DNA from: an uncultured Gammaproteobacteria bacterium | Lineage (GTDB): Bacteria > Pseudomonadota > Gammaproteobacteria > SZUA-152 | Assembly (NCBI GenBank): GCA_913009875.1 | Contig: CAJVYS010000029.1 | Coordinates: 1-32,372, forward strand | Reading direction: 5' to 3' | Length of the DNA: 32,372 bases | The notes under the pieces: model-generated | Database searches by the model: none | What the model was told of the DNA's origin: nothing | Seen by the model: the letters and a program-made list of their open reading frames with translations, nothing else | Part shown: positions 27,742 to 32,372 of the stretch, piece after piece | Position numbering within the stretch: position 1 is the stretch's first letter | How the letters are laid out: each line of letters opens with the position of its first letter | Program-made: the position numbers and the translations under genes

Positions 27742-30489
27742 ATGAGCGAGTCCGGAGCCCGGCTTTCAGCGCGGTATCTGCTGCGTCTGCTGCTGATCGG
27801 CATCGTGGTGGCCACGCTGCTGATGAGTGTCGTGGTGTGGTGGGAGGTCAACGATGCGGGGCACCGGTTCGAACATGAATCATTGGCAACCCATGACCTG
27901 GTGTCGCGCCGCCTGAGTGAAAATGAGGCGGTACTCAGTGGCCTGGCAGCCTTGCATCATGCACTTGATAAGGTCGATCGAGGGCAACTCTCCCTCTATG
28001 CCAGTGCAATGCTGGGCCGGTATCCCCACATCGGCTACATCGAATATCAGGAAAGAGTTCTCCGTCAGGGAGTTGCAGATTTTGAAACGTCACTTCAGGC
28101 GGAAGGTTATCCATCCTACCGCATCTGGGAACGGCAAGCGGGACAGCGTCAGCCAGTGGCCGAGCGGCCGTTTTATTACCCCATCGTTTTTATCGAGCCC
28201 CTGGAGCCTGAACGGGCACAGATGCTGGGCTATGACGTTTATTCCGATACGGATTTTCAGCGTGCAATCGACAAGGCCATCGGCAGTGGTGATGTCAGTG
28301 CCTCAGCACCTTTTAAATTGGTGAATGGGCAGCAGGCCTATATCTTGTTCAAGGCGGTATATTCCGGTCTCGAATTACCCAATAAAGGTGTGCAGAAGTT
28401 TATCCGGGCAAGGCGTCTTGTGTCCCTGTTGGTGAAGGCTGAACACCTGTTGGCGAGTAGTGATTTTCTGACGCCCGACGCCAGTATCACGCTTAGCTAT
28501 CAGGCAGAGGTTTCGCGTAAAGGGATTTCGCGTGAATTATCCCATATTGAATCCACTCGTCAGATTAGTCATGCCTTACGTTGGGTTTTGCCAGAGCTGG
28601 AATTCAGCCGGATGTTGGATAGTGATGGGCAACCCTTTCTTCTCGTCATCAAAAAACAGTTAGGTACGGAGATTTTTCGCCTCGATATGCTGGCGGGCAT
28701 CAGTCTGTTTTCGCTGTTGTTGATCATGCTGCTCTACATGCGAAGGCGCTTTGTTCTCGAGCGTGAGCACAGCAGGGATATTCTGTTTCAGCACCGGGAG
28801 CAGGCAGAAATCACCCTGCATTCCATTGCCGATGCGGTGATTGCCACCGATGCCGAGGGCCGGGTGGAGCATATGAATGCCACGGCGGAGCAGATAACGG
28901 GCTGGTCTCTTGCGCAGGCACGTGGCAGTGAGCTGTCCCAAGTACTTCCTCTTAGGGATGAGCATACCCAGGGTGTGGTGCTCAATCCCGTTGAGGAATG
29001 TATCAGGGAAGGACGCACGGCACGTCTTTCCGAGGCGGTCATTCTGCACGACAGGCAGGGCGGGGAATCTCTCATTTTGGCCAATGCTTCGCCGATTCGT
29101 GATCGGGATGGGCAGATAATTGGTGCGGTGCTGGTTTTTCACGATGTCAGCAAGGAGCGCAAGATGGAGGAGCAGTTGGCCTATCAGGCCAGTCATGATG
29201 CCCTTACCGGTCTGCTCGATCGTGGTGAATTCGAGCGCCGGCTCAATGCCGCCCTGCACAGTGCCAAGACATCGGGGCGTCAGCATGCCCTGTGTTATAT
29301 GGATCTGGATCAGTTCAAGGTGGTCAATGATGCCTGTGGCCATGCCGCGGGTGATGAACTGCTGGTGCAACTTTCGGCATTACTGATGGCCACGGTGCGG
29401 GATACGGACATTCTCGCACGCCTCGGTGGTGACGAATTTGCGGTGCTGCTGATGGATTGTCCACTCGACCTGGCAGCCAACAAGGCCGAATCCCTGCGTG
29501 ATGTGGTCAAGGCCTTCCGTTTTATCTGGCAGGGAAAACGCTTTGATGTCGGTTTCGGTATTGGTGTGGTTCCGCTAACGGAAAATAGTGGCACCACGAC
29601 AGATGTCCTGCGCGCAGCGGATATCGCCTGCTATGCCGCCAAATCCAAGGGGCGGAACCAGGTCTTTGTCTATGAATCGGACAACCCGGAACTGGAAAAG
29701 CGCCGTGGTGAAATGCGCTGGGCGACGCGCATCGGTGAGGCGCTGGAGAAAAAGCAATTCTGGCTTTACTACCAGGCCATTAAACCCATTTCCGCCGAAG
29801 AGCCGGGGCTGTTCCATTGTGAACTGCTGATGCGTCGTGAAGATGAAAAGGGTGAGCTGGCCTCGCCAGAGGCGTTCATTCCCGCTGCCGAGCGTTTCAA
29901 TCTGATGCCGGATATCGACCGCTGGGTGGTCAGCACGGCGTTGCCGAAGATTACCGAGCTGGCCCGCCAGGCGGCACAAAATGGTCAGCGCGTTTTGTGT
30001 GGCATTAACCTTTCCGGGCAATCGCTGGGCGATGAGACCTTTTATGATTATGTCAGCCGTCTAATGGACTTGCACGAGGTGCCGGCCGAGGCCGTTTGTT
30101 TTGAGATCACGGAAACATCCGCCATTTCCAATCTTGAAGTGGCGCAGAAGTTTATCCAGAAAATGCGTGCACGGGGCTGCCGTTTTGCGCTGGATGATTT
30201 CGGTACCGGTGTCAGCTCATTTTCCTATCTCAAAAAACTGCCGCTCGACTATGTGAAGATCGATGGCAGCTTTATCCGTGAGTTATTGCATGTGCCGGTC
30301 GATGAAGCGATGGTGGAATCCATCAATCGTATCGCACACACGCTGGGCATCAAGACCATTGCCGAGTATGTGGAAAGCGATGAGTTACTGGAGAGGCTTC
30401 GTGAGCTGGGGACGGATTATGCTCAGGGCTACGCCATTGCCCAGCCGGCGCCGCTCGATGAGAGACTGCGTGGCGCCACCGCGGACTGA
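27742..30489 (+). CDS. CHASE-PAS-GGDEF-EAL c-di-GMP enzyme
   Basis: 915 aa. Membrane helix 1 (residues about 13-34), a periplasmic CHASE sensor domain (about 60-220, with RPFYYPIVFIEPLEPERAQM and MLGYDVYSD), helix 2 (about 315-333), PAS (about 350-475), GGDEF (about 480-645) and EAL (about 660-905). GGDEF is intact (562-566) and the inhibitory I-site RDTD lies five residues before it, so a feedback-controlled diguanylate cyclase is possible. The EAL signature reads E694-L-L instead of EAL, but catalytic Glu and other ligands are kept (NLSGQS, EITET, DDFGTG, KIDGSF), so phosphodiesterase activity is plausible. Thus it can make, break or only sense c-di-GMP. CHASE ligands are usually small extracellular molecules. 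33 bp after ligA, likely co-transcribed. Confidence 0.93.
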   Translation: MSESGARLSARYLLRLLLIGIVVATLLMSVVVWWEVNDAGHRFEHESLATHDLVSRRLSENEAVLSGLAALHHALDKVDRGQLSLYASAMLGRYPHIGYIEYQERVLRQGVADFETSLQAEGYPSYRIWERQAGQRQPVAERPFYYPIVFIEPLEPERAQMLGYDVYSDTDFQRAIDKAIGSGDVSASAPFKLVNGQQAYILFKAVYSGLELPNKGVQKFIRARRLVSLLVKAEHLLASSDFLTPDASITLSYQAEVSRKGISRELSHIESTRQISHALRWVLPELEFSRMLDSDGQPFLLVIKKQLGTEIFRLDMLAGISLFSLLLIMLLYMRRRFVLEREHSRDILFQHREQAEITLHSIADAVIATDAEGRVEHMNATAEQITGWSLAQARGSELSQVLPLRDEHTQGVVLNPVEECIREGRTARLSEAVILHDRQGGESLILANASPIRDRDGQIIGAVLVFHDVSKERKMEEQLAYQASHDALTGLLDRGEFERRLNAALHSAKTSGRQHALCYMDLDQFKVVNDACGHAAGDELLVQLSALLMATVRDTDILARLGGDEFAVLLMDCPLDLAANKAESLRDVVKAFRFIWQGKRFDVGFGIGVVPLTENSGTTTDVLRAADIACYAAKSKGRNQVFVYESDNPELEKRRGEMRWATRIGEALEKKQFWLYYQAIKPISAEEPGLFHCELLMRREDEKGELASPEAFIPAAERFNLMPDIDRWVVSTALPKITELARQAAQNGQRVLCGINLSGQSLGDETFYDYVSRLMDLHEVPAEAVCFEITETSAISNLEVAQKFIQKMRARGCRFALDDFGTGVSSFSYLKKLPLDYVKIDGSFIRELLHVPVDEAMVESINRIAHTLGIKTIAEYVESDELLERLRELGTDYAQGYAIAQPAPLDERLRGATAD

Positions 30490-30499
30490 AAATATTGTC

Positions 30500-30583
30500 T
30501 GTGGAAGCGGCTTTTGCCGCGATGGTTATGGCAGGAAGTCATTCGCGGCTAATACCCAAAGGGCACGATGAGCCGCTCCCACA
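30500..30583. repeat. Degenerate REPIN (family 1) with a 20-bp insertion
   Basis: Left arm TGTGGAAGCGGCTTTTGCCG (from 30500). The right arm TTCGCGGCT...AGCCGCTCCCACA is split by 20 bp (30551-30570, AATACCCAAAGGGCACGATG). It lies between two convergent genes and is followed by a T-run. Confidence 0.65.
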
Positions 30584-30621
30584 ATTTTTTCCTATGATTA
30601 TGGAGTATCCAGCCGGCAGGA

Positions 30622-31443
30622 TCACGGCTTTTCGATTTTTGCCTCTTTGCGTAAATCCGCGATGTAATTCTGCATCAGTTGATTCTGCAAGCCAACACGA
30701 ATTTGCTCCTTGATGCTGTCGTAGGGCGGCGGGGCGACGCTGCGCTCGTCTTCGAGCAGGATGATGTGCCAGCCGAAATCGGTTTTTACCGGTGTCTTGG
30801 TGTAGGCGCCCTTTTTCATCTCTTTCACTGCGTCACCAAAGGGTTGCATCATCTGCTCGGCGCGGAACCAGCCCAGGTCGCCGCCGCTTGTGGCGCTGGG
30901 GCCGGTGGAGTGTTCACTGGCCAGTTGTGTGAAATCGCCGCCCTGGTTTAATTCCTCGATGATGGCCTTGGCTTCGTGTTCCGAGGCAACAAGGATGTGG
31001 CGCGCCTTGTACTCTGTACTGCTCAGTTCATCCAGGCGGCTTTCATATTCCTTTTTCATTTCGGCTTCATCGACGGCAAAGCGATCCGACGAACGGTTCA
31101 GCATGGCGCCGGCAACGATGTTGATGCGCAGGTGTTCGATTTCGGCCTGAACGGCAGGGGTCTTGTCGACGCCGATGCTGACGGCATTCTGATAGATCAG
31201 TTCACGATTAATGAGCTCCTCGATCAGTGCGTCCCGTTGCGGGCCGTCGGCAGTAACCTCGGGCGGCAGGCCGCGCTGTTGTGCATAGCTTTTCAGGGTC
31301 CATTCGTTGATTTCTTTGCCGTTGACGGTGGCGACAATGCGCGCCTTATCCGGATCGCCGATGGGCGCGGCAGGGCTGGCAGCGGGCAGGGCCAGCAGGC
31401 CGGTCAGCAGGGCGATGGAGAGAGTTTTGGTTGACAGGTGCAT
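30622..31443 (-). CDS. Periplasmic parvulin-type peptidyl-prolyl isomerase
   Basis: 273 aa. Signal peptide (MHLSTKTLSIALLTGLLALPAASPA), a SurA-N-like helical chaperone part (residues about 35-140: ATVNGKEINEWTL, IEELINRELIYQNAV) and a PpiC rotamase domain (about 145-240: KARHILVASEHEAKAII, FTQLASEHSTGPSATSGGDL, GWFRAEQMMQPFGDAV, KTDFGWHIILLED). This family assists folding of outer-membrane and secreted proteins by prolyl isomerisation. It is smaller than SurA because it has a single rotamase domain, so I do not use the surA name. It lies downstream of bolA and the broken yciI, on the same strand, probably as one transcript. Confidence 0.92.
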   Translation of the reverse strand: MHLSTKTLSIALLTGLLALPAASPAAPIGDPDKARIVATVNGKEINEWTLKSYAQQRGLPPEVTADGPQRDALIEELINRELIYQNAVSIGVDKTPAVQAEIEHLRINIVAGAMLNRSSDRFAVDEAEMKKEYESRLDELSSTEYKARHILVASEHEAKAIIEELNQGGDFTQLASEHSTGPSATSGGDLGWFRAEQMMQPFGDAVKEMKKGAYTKTPVKTDFGWHIILLEDERSVAPPPYDSIKEQIRVGLQNQLMQNYIADLRKEAKIEKP

Positions 31444-31494
31444 GGCGATGTATTCCGTGTGTGGTTTTAATTTAGTGCAGTGTTTTTTTCGGTG

Positions 31495-31755
31495 TCAGGG
31501 CGTAGAGGCCTTGATGCTAAGGGCGTGAATTTCTTTTTGCATCATGTCGTCGAGGGCATCGTAGACTTGGCGATGGCGCGCCAGTGGCGTCTTGCCTTCG
31601 AAGGCCGTGGAAACAATGTGTACGCTGTAATGGCCACCGCCGCCGCGTGCACCGGCATGGCCGGCATGCAGGTGACTTTCGTCCTCTATTTCCAGTGATA
31701 CGGGCGACAGCGCCACGGTCAGTTTTTCGCGGATCTGTTCGATGCGATTACTCAT
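31495..31755 (-). CDS. BolA family protein
   Basis: 86 aa. BolA-type class II KH-like fold: [31 protein letters not shown] and the second helix [24 protein letters not shown] with the conserved RHRxVYDAL. BolA proteins pair with monothiol glutaredoxins in Fe-S trafficking and are also linked to stress morphology. Its ATG overlaps the stop codon of yciI (ATGA, 31752-31755), so its translation was coupled to a gene that is now broken; whether it is still well translated is an open point. Few Shine-Dalgarno bases are visible before the ATG. Confidence 0.93.
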   Translation of the reverse strand: MSNRIEQIREKLTVALSPVSLEIEDESHLHAGHAGARGGGGHYSVHIVSTAFEGKTPLARHRQVYDALDDMMQKEIHALSIKASTP

Positions 31756-32245
31756 TTCGGGAAAACCTGTATGAAGGGTTTGACAGTGACCTGTGCATAG
31801 ATGCCGGCCTCGGCATAGGGATCGACATCGGCCCAGGCCTGTGCGCTTTGTAGTGAATCGAATTCGGCGATGACCAGTACTCCGTCATGGTGATAATACC
31901 GGGTTCAGCGCCACAGGGAAATTGTCCTGCAAGGCACGCTTTCGAAGACATAGCGGGTTCTACGTCAAGAAAGCGCAACGCCGCAGGACGGCTTCCCTGT
32001 GGCGCCCGGAGGGCTTGCCTGTCTGCGCCCGCGGACTGCGTTGCTTTTTCTCGATTTGGGCCCACCAAGCCTTCGAAAAAACGCCTTGCCGCGAACACAG
32101 ACAGACAAGCTGAACCCGGTATTATCACCATGACGGAGTACTAGACTACCGCTGAAGCCTGCCGGGCCGGGGTCTTCGCTGTCGATGTTCGGGTGCGGGC
32201 CGGCCAGCACCAGCCGGCCTTGATCCTGCAGGGCGGTCAGGCGTG
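31752..32245 (-). pseudogene. YciI-family gene disrupted by two MITEs
   Basis: Remaining parts on the minus strand: 32245-32137 (ARLTALQDQGRLVLAGPHPN, then IDSEDPGPAGFSGSLV) and 31877-31752 ([20 protein letters not shown], then [21 protein letters not shown] and stop). Removing element D (31880-32136) and one copy of TA joins them in frame as GSLVLVIAEF, exactly the YCII domain pattern. The first codons are cut off by element C, inserted at CTAG within Leu-Ala-Arg (32246). YCII proteins are small, ferredoxin-like fold proteins with an Asp-His pair (the H of GPHP and an Asp remain) and unclear function. The yciI-bolA-ppiC order suggests this was the first gene of the row in the window. Any product would be non-functional. 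Confidence 0.9.
31878..32138. mobile_element. MITE-like element D with TA target duplication
   Basis: 257-bp element (31880-32136), perfect terminal inverted repeats beginning CTCCGTCATGGTGATAATAC and extending to GGGTTCAGC, with TA at 31878-31879 and 32137-32138. The target palindrome makes the outer match longer by a few bases. Interior hairpin GCGCCACAGGGAA/TTCCCTGTGGCGC. No transposase. The insertion lies inside yciI. Confidence 0.9.
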
Positions 32246-32372
32246 CTAGTGCAGTGTCCTGAATAGTATGCCTATTAAGAAAGTCAGTAAATACGCGAGT
32301 GCAAGGCGCAGACCGCAGGGAATGGCCGCTCCCTTTCCAAGGTCTGCAACACCGCAATCGCGTATTTAATGG
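32246..32372. mobile_element. MITE-like element C, second copy, cut by window end
   Basis: All 127 bases from CTAG at 32246 to the window end equal 22787-22913. It is inserted in the yciI reading frame at a CTAG site. Confidence 0.88.

Noticed and set aside
27722-27745. Seven-codon frame (MKTKKYP) ending on the start codon of the GGDEF-EAL gene
   Set aside because: Could aid coupling by its ATGA overlap, but a frame this short is expected by chance and no attenuator is visible.
31965-32357. 130-codon minus-strand frame fusing element C, yciI and element D
   Set aside because: A chance open frame through two insertions; only the middle 36 residues are real yciI sequence.

Overview
The window reads as a chromosomal segment of a GC-rich gammaproteobacterium. 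The evidence is the conserved gene set and order: argS followed by an FtsN-like SPOR gene, a Rep-type helicase, TrmO, a CsiV-family protein, LigA, and a yciI-bolA-ppiC row. No genus can be named from sequence alone. There is no rRNA, tRNA, CRISPR array, prophage or complete transposase gene.

Layout, left to right. An AT-richer secreted protein with half of an M23-like metal site (58-636) precedes argS and a translationally coupled SPOR-domain division protein (1058-3423). A 441-bp gap holds a TA-flanked inverted-repeat element and a 19-bp hairpin repeat. It is followed by a 1601-residue protein with two cyclic-nucleotide-binding-like domains, a Cys-less rhodanese domain, about 750 residues of coiled coil and a C-terminal membrane anchor (3865-8670). 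This protein converges on a PilH-like receiver. Then come trmO, an orphan sensor kinase with a GAF-like and three PAS domains, and a 1002-residue DUF349 protein. The DUF349 gene ends in a REP-rich zone holding a second, diverged copy of its own last 20 codons. Next are arsM (arsenite methyltransferase, minus strand), rep, two beta-barrel outer-membrane proteins (the second behind a sigma70-like promoter whose -10 is covered by a Fur-box-like palindrome), about 700 bp of nested repeats, and a PmtA-like methyltransferase. The right part carries csiV (minus), def, ligA and a CHASE-PAS-GGDEF-EAL protein, which face ppiC, bolA and a broken yciI.

The most distinctive feature is the density of small non-autonomous repeats: at least four kinds of TA- or CTAG-bounded inverted-repeat elements (MITE-like), two REP/REPIN families, and GTTGGG-type palindromes. 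Two different MITEs have hit the same yciI gene. For one of them the pre-insertion reading frame can be restored exactly by removing the element and one TA. The 269-bp element with 35-bp perfect termini occurs twice, identical over the 127 bp visible of the second copy, so it moved recently.

Functionally the window mixes housekeeping work (tRNA charging and modification, deformylation, DNA ligation and unwinding, division) with signalling (cyclic-nucleotide-like sensor, receiver, kinase, c-di-GMP turnover) and envelope or metal responses (porins, ArsM). The best candidate for undescribed biology is the giant CNB-rhodanese-coiled-coil membrane protein, possibly linked to the neighbouring receiver.
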